From positions 62,001 to 126,000 of the forward strand of contig DYIF01000003.1 in the NCBI GenBank assembly GCA_020723765.1: DNA of 64,000 bases, in the 5' to 3' direction. The notes beneath the pieces were generated by a model. It saw only the letters and a list, made by a program, of their open reading frames with translations, did no database searches and was not told the origin of the DNA. Positions 1-7,809 of this stretch are shown here, one piece after another. Numbering within the stretch: position 1 is the first letter of the stretch; every line of letters starts with the position of its first letter. The translations under genes and the position numbers were made by a program. This DNA comes from Elusimicrobium minutum. Lineage in GTDB: Bacteria; Elusimicrobiota; Elusimicrobia; Elusimicrobiales; UBA9959.

Positions 1-165
1 TTCCGAGAAAGCCGATTGCATTAACATGGAATTAAGAATAAAAGTTATAGCCGCTATTACCACCGCCATAACGTTTCTTAAATCCTTTGATATTTTATTA
101 AATATTGGGAGCGTGAAAGCGCCGAGAACCGGTATAAGGACTGCTAAAATTAAGGTTTTATCCAT
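1..165 (-). CDS. N-terminus of a membrane subunit, probably NuoL/Mrp/HyfB-like (partial)
   Basis: This gene is cut by the window edge and is too short for the ORF track. Reading leftwards from the ATG at 165-163 gives 55 open codons. The first helix is hydrophobic (LILAVLIPVLGAF), followed by a short basic loop and a second helix. AAAGAGG lies about 5 nt upstream of the ATG and supports the start. The 'LIPVLGA' opening of a polytopic protein resembles proton-translocating antiporter subunits of the NuoL/M/N, MrpA/D and HyfB type. With only 55 residues no catalytic residue can be checked. It is read in the same direction as ispH, after a 118-bp gap. Confidence 0.55.
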   Translation of the reverse strand, partial: MDKTLILAVLIPVLGAFTLPIFNKISKDLRNVMAVVIAAITFILNSMLMQSAFSE

Positions 166-241
166 ATATACCTCTTTAATATAAATTAAATTCATTTTAT
201 CAAAAAAATAAAATAATTAAAAATTAGTAAATCTAAATTTG

Positions 242-260
242 ATATTAGTTTAGCTAATAT
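242..260. terminator. AT-rich inverted repeat after ispH, possible weak terminator
   Basis: ATATTAG and CTAATAT form a 7-bp stem around a 5-nt loop, 24 bp downstream of the ispH stop and upstream of the next gene. The stem is almost all A/T and has no clean T-tract on the minus strand, so a terminator role is only suggestive. Confidence 0.25.
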
Positions 261-283
261 TAAACCCAAAAAAACTTGAATAA

Positions 284-1927
284 TCAAAAAAATATCAACA
301 TTATAAAAGGGAGTTCTATTAAGAATTCCGAAAGTATTATATCCGGAATGTTTTTTCTTTTTATCAAACTGGAAAGTATTAAATAATAAATCGGAAGCAA
401 AACCGCGGACGGTTTTATCTTATGGTAATTTAACGAAACTAATAAAAGAGTCGATAACAATAAATTTAGTATTAAATAAATTTTTTTCTCGTTAAGATAA
501 TAGATGATGCTTTGTTGGGATATTATTATGTCGTTATGTTTTTGCAGAAGGCTTATCATTATATTTCTTATTACGGAAGATATTAAAACGAAAACGAGCG
601 ATAAATAAAATATTTTGGTATTTAACTTGTCGCTGGCTATAGCCGGTATGAAAGAGATTATATAAACCCATCCCAAAGAAACGAATATGTCTTTTCCCAT
701 AGGAATTTTTAAAGAGGATTTGAGTTTTACGTATAAAAGCCCAGGTACCGCAAATAAGGATATTAATATCGGATAGGTTATCCCCATATTAAAAGATATT
801 GCGATGGATAATAATATCGATAAAAAAGAAATATATTTGATTATTTGTCCGTATTTTAAAAAGATTATTTTTTTAATATCCTTTTCGAGATTTTCTTTTT
901 CGAAACTTCTGTTTATTATATGAACTCCCATTATGGCGAGAGACAGGGCAAAAGCCAGAGGTATATCTATTTCAGATTTGAAACTTTTATATATGAGCGA
1001 TATTAATCCGAAAGAAGCAAAGCCGGTAAATATTCCGCTTACCACAAAAAAATTCAGAAACTTCGATAATACCGTTTCGTTTTGTGATATATCTTTTATC
1101 TTCTTTTCCACCCTTTCTATAAGCCATACGGGGGTCGAGGCCCCGGCGGTTACGAATATGGTTTCTTTGTCCTTTATCGTTTCGCCGGTAATTTCGCTTT
1201 CGTTTTCCACTAAAATCGTTTCTTTCGAAAGTTTTTTGCATATCTGATAAAGCCTCTGGGTATTGGCGGAATGTTTTCCTCCTATCACTACCACAAGGTC
1301 CGAAATTTTTGAAAACTCCACCGTCTCCCTTTGCCTTAGTTTCGTAGGGGTACATATGGTGTTTGATATTACTAGTTCTTTTACTTTAGGCTGTATAGTT
1401 TTTATGACTTCAAAAAACAAATCCTCTTCCTGAGTAGTTTGAGAAACCAGATTAGCTTTTTCCAGTAACGGTAGTTTTTCCGCTTCTTCTTTGGAATTTA
1501 TCACATAACATTTATCTCCCGCATATCCTCTAAGCCCTATAACCTCCGCATGATCGGGGTCTCCAAGTATTATGGTGTGGTATCCCTTTTCTATATATTT
1601 GGTTATTACATTATGAACGTTTTTAACTAAAGGACAGGTGGCGTCCACTATGTTTAATCCCGCTTCTTTTAATTTCTTCTCCGTTTCGGGTGGTATTCCG
1701 TGAGCTCTTATTACGAGTATGCTGTTTTCTTTGTCTTTTATTTCGGATATATCTTCTATCGCTTTTATGCCTCTTTCGGTTAAATTTTTTATGACGTCTT
1801 TGTTGTGTATTAAAGGTCCTAAAGTGTATATTTTTTTGCCGGTTTTTTCCGAAAGTTCTATAACCTTGTTTATAGCGTTATTTACTCCCGGGCAGAACCC
1901 CGCGTTTTTAGCTATTATCAATTTCAT
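284..1927 (-). CDS. ispH: IspH (HMBPP reductase) fused to a C-terminal polytopic membrane domain
   Basis: Residues 1-280 are a complete 4-hydroxy-3-methylbut-2-enyl diphosphate reductase, the last step of the MEP isoprenoid pathway. The three Fe-S ligand cysteines are at about C12 (GFCPGV), C98 (DATCPLV) and C192 (NTICTPT). The conserved histidines H41, H76 (RAHGIPP) and H126 are present, as are the TTQ motif and GGKHSANT. The usual C-terminal AGASTPVWLI is followed by about 265 extra residues forming roughly seven to nine membrane helices. These look UbiA-like, but I cannot find a clear NDxxDxxxD motif. IspH is normally about 290-320 residues and soluble, so the fusion is unusual. No Shine-Dalgarno precedes the ATG; the heptamer array begins 4 nt upstream. 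Confidence 0.93.
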   Translation of the reverse strand: MKLIIAKNAGFCPGVNNAINKVIELSEKTGKKIYTLGPLIHNKDVIKNLTERGIKAIEDISEIKDKENSILVIRAHGIPPETEKKLKEAGLNIVDATCPLVKNVHNVITKYIEKGYHTIILGDPDHAEVIGLRGYAGDKCYVINSKEEAEKLPLLEKANLVSQTTQEEDLFFEVIKTIQPKVKELVISNTICTPTKLRQRETVEFSKISDLVVVIGGKHSANTQRLYQICKKLSKETILVENESEITGETIKDKETIFVTAGASTPVWLIERVEKKIKDISQNETVLSKFLNFFVVSGIFTGFASFGLISLIYKSFKSEIDIPLAFALSLAIMGVHIINRSFEKENLEKDIKKIIFLKYGQIIKYISFLSILLSIAISFNMGITYPILISLFAVPGLLYVKLKSSLKIPMGKDIFVSLGWVYIISFIPAIASDKLNTKIFYLSLVFVLISSVIRNIMISLLQKHNDIIISQQSIIYYLNEKKIYLILNLLLSTLLLVSLNYHKIKPSAVLLPIYYLILSSLIKRKNIPDIILSEFLIELPFIMLIFF

Positions 1928-1931
1928 AAAA

Positions 1932-2029
1932 GTTTAAAGTTCAAAGTTCAATGTTCAAAGTTCAATGTTTAAAGTTCAATGTTGTATGTTCAAAGTTGCA
2001 AGTTTAATGTTCAAAGTTATAAGTTTAGA
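1932..2029. repeat. 14-copy heptanucleotide tandem repeat, consensus GTTCAAW
   Basis: The spacer between kbl and ispH is built from 14 consecutive 7-bp units. About half are GTTCAAA or GTTCAAT; the rest differ by one to three bases (GTTTAAA, GTTGTAT, GTTGCAA, GTTATAA and similar). The array starts 4 nt upstream of the ispH ATG and ends 6 nt before the kbl stop, so it fills the ispH upstream region. Confidence 0.95.
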
Positions 2030-2035
2030 GATAGA

Positions 2036-3268
2036 TTATATTATCGCTAACTTTTTACCGACTTTTACGAATTTGGAAACGGCAAATTCTAAGTCTTTTA
2101 TGGTATGACCGGCCGTCACTATGGTTCTAAGTCTTTCTTTTCCTTTGGGAACCGTCGGATATACTATGGAAAGAGCAAAAACTCCTTCGTCGAATAGCAT
2201 GTTGGAAAATTTAACCGCTTTTGCGCTATCTCTCACCATTATCGGAGTTATGGGCGTTACGCTTTCTCCGGTATCAAAACCGTATTTTTTCAGTTCCGTT
2301 TTAAAAAATTCCGTATTTTCCCATAGTTTTTTTAAGTGTTTGGGTTCGGTTAAAAGTATTTCAAGTATTTTTATGCATGTAGCGGCCACCGAAGGCGGTT
2401 GAGAGCTTGAAAATAGAAAAGGTCTTGCGACCGATCCCAGATAATCCCTTAAAGTTTTAGTGGTTGCGGCATATCCGCCTACCGCCGCAAAAGCTTTGGA
2501 TAGTGTTCCTATCTGTATTTCGACTTTCCCGTCTAAGTTAAAATGATTTACCGTTCCCCTTCCTTGATTTCCTATTACTCCGCTTGCGTGAGCGTCGTCC
2601 ACCATGACTATCGCGTCGTATTTCTTGGCAAGCTCTACCACCTCCGGGAGAGGAGCGATATCTCCGTCCATAGAAAATACGCCGTCGGTTACTATAAGTT
2701 TTCTTTTGGCTTTTTTCGATTGTTCGGATTCTAATATCTCCTTTAAATGTTTCATATCTTTATGCCTATAAATCATTCTCGGGGCTTTGGCGAGTCTTGC
2801 TCCGTCTATTATGGATGCGTGGTTGAGCTCGTCTGATATCAAAAGATAATCCTCTCTGTTCATTAGAGTCTGACATACCGCGACGTTCGAAGTAAATCCC
2901 GATTGGAAAAGTATTGAGTCCTCGGTATTTTTGAAAGCGGCGAATTTTTTTTCAAGTTCTCTGTGTATCTCCATAGTCCCTATTATGGTTCTTACCGCTG
3001 CGCTTCCCACCCCGTATTTTTTAATAGCTTCTATCGCCGCTTTTTTTACTTCGGGGTTTGAAGCCATCGCCAGGTAATTGTTTGAGGTAAGATTTATGAC
3101 TTTTTTCCCGTCTATTACCGATACGGGTTTTTGTTCGGAATTTAAAATTCTCGGAACTATAAATCTGTTTTCTTTCTTTAAATTTTTTATTTCTTCTTCG
3201 GCGAATTTGAGTTTCCTTTTAACATCCGGAGTTAAAGGTACTCTTTTTTCGGTTTTATTTTTTATCAT
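2036..3268 (-). CDS. kbl: Alpha-oxoamine synthase, glycine C-acetyltransferase/BioF type
   Basis: This is a PLP-dependent fold-type I enzyme of the 2-amino-3-ketobutyrate CoA ligase / 8-amino-7-oxononanoate synthase family. It joins an amino acid (usually glycine) to an acyl-CoA. Visible landmarks are NNYLAMA near the N-terminus, GVGSAAVRTI, the DDAHASGV aspartate/histidine pair that holds PLP, and GTLSKAFAAVGGY with the Schiff-base lysine. At 410 residues it carries a slightly longer N-terminal extension than BioF. GGAGGAG lies 5 nt before the ATG. I cannot separate Kbl from BioF or serine palmitoyltransferase by motif; Kbl is the best guess because no biotin genes are nearby. Confidence 0.85.
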   Translation of the reverse strand: MIKNKTEKRVPLTPDVKRKLKFAEEEIKNLKKENRFIVPRILNSEQKPVSVIDGKKVINLTSNNYLAMASNPEVKKAAIEAIKKYGVGSAAVRTIIGTMEIHRELEKKFAAFKNTEDSILFQSGFTSNVAVCQTLMNREDYLLISDELNHASIIDGARLAKAPRMIYRHKDMKHLKEILESEQSKKAKRKLIVTDGVFSMDGDIAPLPEVVELAKKYDAIVMVDDAHASGVIGNQGRGTVNHFNLDGKVEIQIGTLSKAFAAVGGYAATTKTLRDYLGSVARPFLFSSSQPPSVAATCIKILEILLTEPKHLKKLWENTEFFKTELKKYGFDTGESVTPITPIMVRDSAKAVKFSNMLFDEGVFALSIVYPTVPKGKERLRTIVTAGHTIKDLEFAVSKFVKVGKKLAII

Positions 3269-3282
3269 AACTCCTCCGTATT

Positions 3283-3657
3283 TTATTTGTTTTCGGTGAT
3301 TTTTTTTATTAATTTTAGCATATCGTCCAAATTGAAAGGCTTTTGTATTATCTCCGCGGCTCCGCTCATCTTCGCTATGTTTTTTTCAAATTGGATGTCT
3401 CTGGAAGTCATTATTATTATATGAGGCGGATTTTCTATTTGATTCGTTATTTCATAGGCGACATGGTATCCGTCGATGTAAGGCATCATTACGTCCAGAA
3501 GCACCAGATCGTATTTGTTTTGTTTTATTTTGTTTAACGCGTCTTTTCCGTTTGTTACGGCTTCGCATTCGTATCCGTGAGAAGAAAGAAAGCCTTTTAA
3601 TAACTCGGTTATATCCATTTCGTCGTCGGCTATAAGAAGTTTTAACTTATTCTCCAT
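3283..3657 (-). CDS. Stand-alone response-regulator receiver domain
   Basis: A 124-residue CheY-like receiver with no output domain. It has the acidic pair (ADDE), the phosphoacceptor aspartate in LLDVMMP, a conserved Ser/Thr in the IIMTS strand and the lysine in QKPF. Its start overlaps the end of dnaE by 16 bp, with GGGGG upstream as Shine-Dalgarno. No histidine kinase is in the window. A second receiver of the same size lies at 61.9 kb. Partner and output are unknown. Confidence 0.9.
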   Translation of the reverse strand: MENKLKLLIADDEMDITELLKGFLSSHGYECEAVTNGKDALNKIKQNKYDLVLLDVMMPYIDGYHVAYEITNQIENPPHIIIMTSRDIQFEKNIAKMSGAAEIIQKPFNLDDMLKLIKKITENK

Positions 3658-6600
3658 GAATTAACCCCCATAACTTTTTCTATTTTTTTAATGATCTCTT
3701 TTGATATTTTGACCGATAGCGAAGTTTCCAGAGTATATTGATTGTTGTTTATGGAGTTTATTACGAAATAAACCTTCGCTCCTTGAAAGTCTTTGTTCGT
3801 TTCGAGAATTTTTTTTATCTCTTTGAGTTCTTTCATCTCTTCGGTCATAATCTGTTTTCCTTCAAAGAATATTATAAAACTTTTGAATTTTTTTTGTATA
3901 TATTCAAACATCTCCCACACGCCGTCGGCTATTATTTCGTACTTTTTTGAAGAAAAATCGCTTTTTTTAATTACCCCTTCCACAACAACTATGTTGTCTG
4001 ATTTTATGTTATTTTGACATTGCTCGAACTGTTTTGGAAATATTGTCACTCCCACCGATTCGGTCAGGTCCTCCAATTCTATCTTACACATATTTTCGTT
4101 TTTTTTGGTCTTTGTTATTTTAAATCCCGAAATCATACCTGATAAAACCACCTTCGAATTTTCCGCCAGTTTGTTTGAAAATATATCCGACACGGTATTC
4201 TCCGATATCATTTTTATAATCCTTTTAAAATTAACGAGCGGATTTCCCGAGAGATAAAAACCTAAAACTTCTTTTTCGTTTTTTAATATTTCATGTTCGC
4301 TTAATACTTTTTCTTCCTGAGTTTGGAAAAGCATATTGGAACTAAAAGACAATATGGATGAGCCGGAGTCCATTTCCGAGGCGGTTAAAGCTTTGGTTCT
4401 TTTTAAATGTTTTTCTTCTTCTTTAAATAAACCGTCGAAAGCTCCGGCTTTGGCCAGAGATTCTATCACTCTTTTGTTGAACTGTTTGGTATTGTTTCTG
4501 GATATAAAATCGTTTAACGATTTGTATAATCCTTTTTTCTCTCTTTCTTTTACGATATCCTCCGCGACCGTTTCTCCTATATTTTTTATGGCGGTGAGAG
4601 CGAACCTTATTCCTCTTTTTTCTCCGTTTTCCTCTATCGAAAATTTGGGATAAGAGTAATTTACGTCGGGCGGGAGTATTTCAAAGCCCATCTCTATGGA
4701 TTCGTTTATGTATGTTACCATTTTGTTTTCTTTTTGCTCCGAACCTATGGCGTTGTGCCCTATTTCGCTGGATAGAAGCGATACCATAAACTCAAGAGGG
4801 TAATTAGCTTTCAAATAGGCGGTCTGATAGGATACCGTGGCATAGGCAACGGTGTGAGATTTATTGAAACCGTAACCCGCAAATTTATACATCTGGTCGA
4901 ATATCTTTGTAGCGGTTTTCGTCGGAATCTTGTTTTTTTCCGCTCCGGTTATGAATTGATTTCTGGCTTTCTCCATCTCTTCCGGAATTTTTTTGCCCAT
5001 GGCTTTTCTAAGCCTGTCCGCATCGGCCGGCGAAAAGCCCGCCAATTTTTTCGCTATCTCCATCACCTGTTCCTGATATATTATCGTTCCGTAAGTATCC
5101 TTGAGTATGTCTTCCAGTAAAGGATGGTCGTATACTATTTTTTCTTTTCCATGTTTTCTGTTTACAAACAGATCTATCATTCCGGCTTCGATTGGGCCGG
5201 GCCTGTATAACGCCACAAGAGCCGATATGTCCGAAAAAGCGGTAGGTTTTAAGTTCTTTACCAGTTTTTTCATGCCTTCGCTTTCCAGCTGAAACACCCC
5301 GGTTGTTTTCCCTTCGGATAAAAGTTCGAATGTTTTTTTGTCGTCGAAAGGTATCCTGTCTATGTCAAAATCCGGATTTTTTTTCTTAATCGTATCAACG
5401 GCGTCCTGAATTACGCTCAAAGTTCTTAGTCCCAGAAAATCTATTTTTAAAAGTCCGAGTTCCGTAAGAGTTTCTCCGTCGTACTGAGTCGTTACCACTC
5501 CTTCTCTTTGAATCAAAGGAACATATTTATATACCGGTTTGTCGGTTATGACTTTTCCGGCCGCATGGACCCCCGTATGCCTTTTAAGCCCTTCTATTTT
5601 TAAAGCTATTTCGAATAATTTTTTATGGTTTTCGCTCGTATCTCTTATCTTTTTTATGTCCGGATTGTTTAAGGCTTCGGCCAATGTTTCCGACTGAATC
5701 ATTTTTGTTATCTTATTGGTTTCCGACGGCTCAAAACCTAAAACTCTTCCTACGTCTTTTATCGCCATTTTCGCCATTATATTCCCATAGGTAACTATGT
5801 TGGCTACATTTTCTTTGCCGTATTTGTTTATGACGTAGTTTATTACCATTTCTCTGCCTTTGTCCGAAAAATCTATATCCAGATCCGGCATCGATTTCCT
5901 TTCCGGATTTAAAAATCTTTCAAATAAAAGGTTGTGTTTTAAAGGATCTACTTTTGTTATCTTTAGCGCGTAAGAAACGATCGCTCCGGCTCCAGATCCT
6001 CTTCCCGGTCCTACGGGAATGCCGTTTTCTCTTGCGTATTTTATAAAATCCATAACTATCAAAAAATAACTTGAAAACCCCATCTTTTTTATTACGCCTA
6101 ACTCAAAATTCAGCCTTTCCAGATACTCCGGCGGAATTTTCCCGAATTTCTCTTTAAGCCCTTCTTCGCAAAGATCTTTGAGATATTGAAACTGCGCTTC
6201 GTCAGGGTCTTTAAATTTTTCGTTATATTCTTTGGGTATGTCGAATTTTGGAAGATATATTTTATCTTTTTCGAGCTTAAAATTGCATCTTCTGGCTATT
6301 TCCACCGTATTGGTCAGGGATTTAGGAATCTCTTTGAAAAGTTCATACATTTCCTGGGCCGATTTGAAATAAAGCTGGTCGGTTTCCATTTTCATTCTGT
6401 CTTTGTCGGTTATTAAAGCTCCGGTGGATATGCATATGTGAACGTCGTGAGCGAAAGCGTCCTCTTTATGTTCGTAATGGCAGTCGTTTGTGGCTACCGG
6501 CTCAAGATCTAATTTTTCCGCTATCTGAACAAGAGGTTTTAAAATTCTTTTCTCATCCGCAAGATTGTGGTCCATCAGCTCTATGTAAAAATTTTCTTTT

Positions 6601-7121
6601 CCTATTATGCTTTTCATTTTATCCGCTATATCGAGAGCTTTGTCGAAGTTGTCTTCGAGTATGTACTGGCCTAAAAGAGAATTTAAGCATCCGGATAAAA
6701 ATATTATTCCTTTATTGTATTTTTCTAAAAGCTCGAAATCTATTCGCGGGTGGTAATAAAATCCTTCAAGATACGCTTTTGAAAGCATTTCCACGAGATT
6801 AACGTATCCTTCGTTGTCTCTTACCAGAGCGGTTATATGTCCGGTTTTAAATTTGTCTTTTGTTTTGTCTCTCCTGTCTCCTTCGGTTATATAAAGCTCG
6901 CAGCCTATTATCGGCTTTACTCCCGCTTTTATGGCGTTGTTATAAAATGGGATGGCTCCGTACATATTTCCGTGATCGGTTATCGCCACGGCCTGTATTT
7001 TTTCTTTGGAAAGTCTTTGCAAAAATCTGGAAGGTTTGCCGTCTATTTCGGTTATTCTTAACATCCCGTCCAACAGAGAGTATTCGGAGTGGTTGTGTAG
7101 ATGAATGAATTCGGGAGTCAT
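3642..7121 (-). CDS. dnaE: DNA polymerase III alpha subunit
   Basis: Replicative polymerase of the bacterial C family, 1159 residues, a normal DnaE length. The N-terminal PHP domain opens with HLHNHSEYS and has DHGNMYG. The polymerase core shows GPGRGSGAGA and the catalytic PDLDIDFSD acidic residues, then GFNKSHTVAYA. A helix-hairpin-helix and OB-fold region follow (VVLSGMISGFK). The ATG has no Shine-Dalgarno. Instead a perfect TATAAT sits 6 nt upstream, so the mRNA is probably leaderless. It is divergent from the NUDIX/pentose-phosphate operon. Confidence 0.97.
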   Translation of the reverse strand: MTPEFIHLHNHSEYSLLDGMLRITEIDGKPSRFLQRLSKEKIQAVAITDHGNMYGAIPFYNNAIKAGVKPIIGCELYITEGDRRDKTKDKFKTGHITALVRDNEGYVNLVEMLSKAYLEGFYYHPRIDFELLEKYNKGIIFLSGCLNSLLGQYILEDNFDKALDIADKMKSIIGKENFYIELMDHNLADEKRILKPLVQIAEKLDLEPVATNDCHYEHKEDAFAHDVHICISTGALITDKDRMKMETDQLYFKSAQEMYELFKEIPKSLTNTVEIARRCNFKLEKDKIYLPKFDIPKEYNEKFKDPDEAQFQYLKDLCEEGLKEKFGKIPPEYLERLNFELGVIKKMGFSSYFLIVMDFIKYARENGIPVGPGRGSGAGAIVSYALKITKVDPLKHNLLFERFLNPERKSMPDLDIDFSDKGREMVINYVINKYGKENVANIVTYGNIMAKMAIKDVGRVLGFEPSETNKITKMIQSETLAEALNNPDIKKIRDTSENHKKLFEIALKIEGLKRHTGVHAAGKVITDKPVYKYVPLIQREGVVTTQYDGETLTELGLLKIDFLGLRTLSVIQDAVDTIKKKNPDFDIDRIPFDDKKTFELLSEGKTTGVFQLESEGMKKLVKNLKPTAFSDISALVALYRPGPIEAGMIDLFVNRKHGKEKIVYDHPLLEDILKDTYGTIIYQEQVMEIAKKLAGFSPADADRLRKAMGKKIPEEMEKARNQFITGAEKNKIPTKTATKIFDQMYKFAGYGFNKSHTVAYATVSYQTAYLKANYPLEFMVSLLSSEIGHNAIGSEQKENKMVTYINESIEMGFEILPPDVNYSYPKFSIEENGEKRGIRFALTAIKNIGETVAEDIVKEREKKGLYKSLNDFISRNNTKQFNKRVIESLAKAGAFDGLFKEEEKHLKRTKALTASEMDSGSSILSFSSNMLFQTQEEKVLSEHEILKNEKEVLGFYLSGNPLVNFKRIIKMISENTVSDIFSNKLAENSKVVLSGMISGFKITKTKKNENMCKIELEDLTESVGVTIFPKQFEQCQNNIKSDNIVVVEGVIKKSDFSSKKYEIIADGVWEMFEYIQKKFKSFIIFFEGKQIMTEEMKELKEIKKILETNKDFQGAKVYFVINSINNNQYTLETSLSVKISKEIIKKIEKVMGVNSWRIS

Positions 7122-7127
7122 ACTAAA

Positions 7128-7133
7128 ATTATA
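7128..7133 (-). promoter_or_regulatory. -10 element of a predicted leaderless dnaE promoter
   Basis: TATAAT on the minus strand, preceded by TTTTTGG and separated from the dnaE ATG by exactly 6 nt. Transcription starting about 7 nt after the -10 box would begin at or next to the ATG. No Shine-Dalgarno is present and the -35 region is weak. Confidence 0.65.
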
Positions 7134-7196
7134 CCAAAAACCTATTTATGCTTCATAATTTATCGTAGATATGATATATTGAGTATTATTATCGGT

Positions 7197-7202
7197 TATA
7201 AT
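7197..7202 (+). promoter_or_regulatory. Candidate -10 element for the NUDIX/pentose-phosphate operon
   Basis: TATAAT on the plus strand, 43 nt before the NUDIX ATG. This leaves room for a short leader that includes AAGGAAGGAG. No convincing -35 hexamer is seen at 16-18 nt. Confidence 0.45.
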
Positions 7203-7245
7203 TATGCGTAATTTAAATTTGATAAAATTTAAGGAAGGAGAAATA

Positions 7246-7809
7246 ATGAAAAAATTTATCGAAAAAAAGCATAAAGAAAACGAAATATATTCCGGCAAAG
7301 CGATTTCTTTCAGAGTCGATAAAGTCGTACTTCCGAACAAAAAAATCGCAACCAGAGAGTTTATGGACCATCCCGGCGCCGTTGCAGTTTTGCCGGTAGA
7401 CGAAGATGGAAACATAATATTCGTAACGCAGTACAGATATCCCATTAAAGAGCTTACATATGAAATACCGGCCGGGAAATTAAACCATAAAAGAGACGAT
7501 TTCTTAAAGCGAGCTATAGCGGAGTTAAAAGAAGAAACGGGATATACCGCGAAAAAAATGATCCATATGATAGATTTCTGGCCCACTCCCGCTTTTTCAA
7601 ACGAGATTTTAAAGATATACTTAGCTTTGGGTCTTAAAAACGGAGAGTCAAATCCCGACGAGGATGAGTTTTTAAACGTAGTTAAGATAAACGAAAAAAA
7701 AGCTCTGGATATGGTTAAAAAAGGAAAGATAAAAGATTCAAAAACGATAATAGCCCTTCTATATTATTTTCTTTTAATCAAAGGAGAAAAAAATGAACAT
7801 ACCCGATAA
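7246..7809 (+). CDS. NUDIX hydrolase, ADP-ribose pyrophosphatase-like
   Basis: About 187 residues from the ATG at 7246. I prefer this start to the track's 7204 because AAGGAG lies 5 nt upstream and the -10 box overlaps the earlier ATG. The fold follows ADP-ribose pyrophosphatase: a strand with DEDGNIIFVTQYRYP, then the NUDIX helix GKLNHKRDDFLKRAIAELKE-ETGY. The box is slightly off consensus: one residue longer, with Asp instead of the first Glu and Ala where the REL arginine normally sits. The metal-binding ELKEE glutamates are intact. As first gene of the pentose-phosphate operon it may clear a nucleotide-sugar or dinucleotide by-product. Its last 17 bp overlap tkt. Confidence 0.85.
   Translation: MKKFIEKKHKENEIYSGKAISFRVDKVVLPNKKIATREFMDHPGAVAVLPVDEDGNIIFVTQYRYPIKELTYEIPAGKLNHKRDDFLKRAIAELKEETGYTAKKMIHMIDFWPTPAFSNEILKIYLALGLKNGESNPDEDEFLNVVKINEKKALDMVKKGKIKDSKTIIALLYYFLLIKGEKNEHTR

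Noticed and set aside
987-1355. 122-aa minus ORF inside ispH
   Set aside because: Arg/Gly/Lys-rich shadow frame within an intact IspH with all catalytic motifs.
7146-7586. 146-aa minus ORF opposite the NUDIX gene
   Set aside because: Overlaps a NUDIX hydrolase with a clear motif and Shine-Dalgarno; no independent support.
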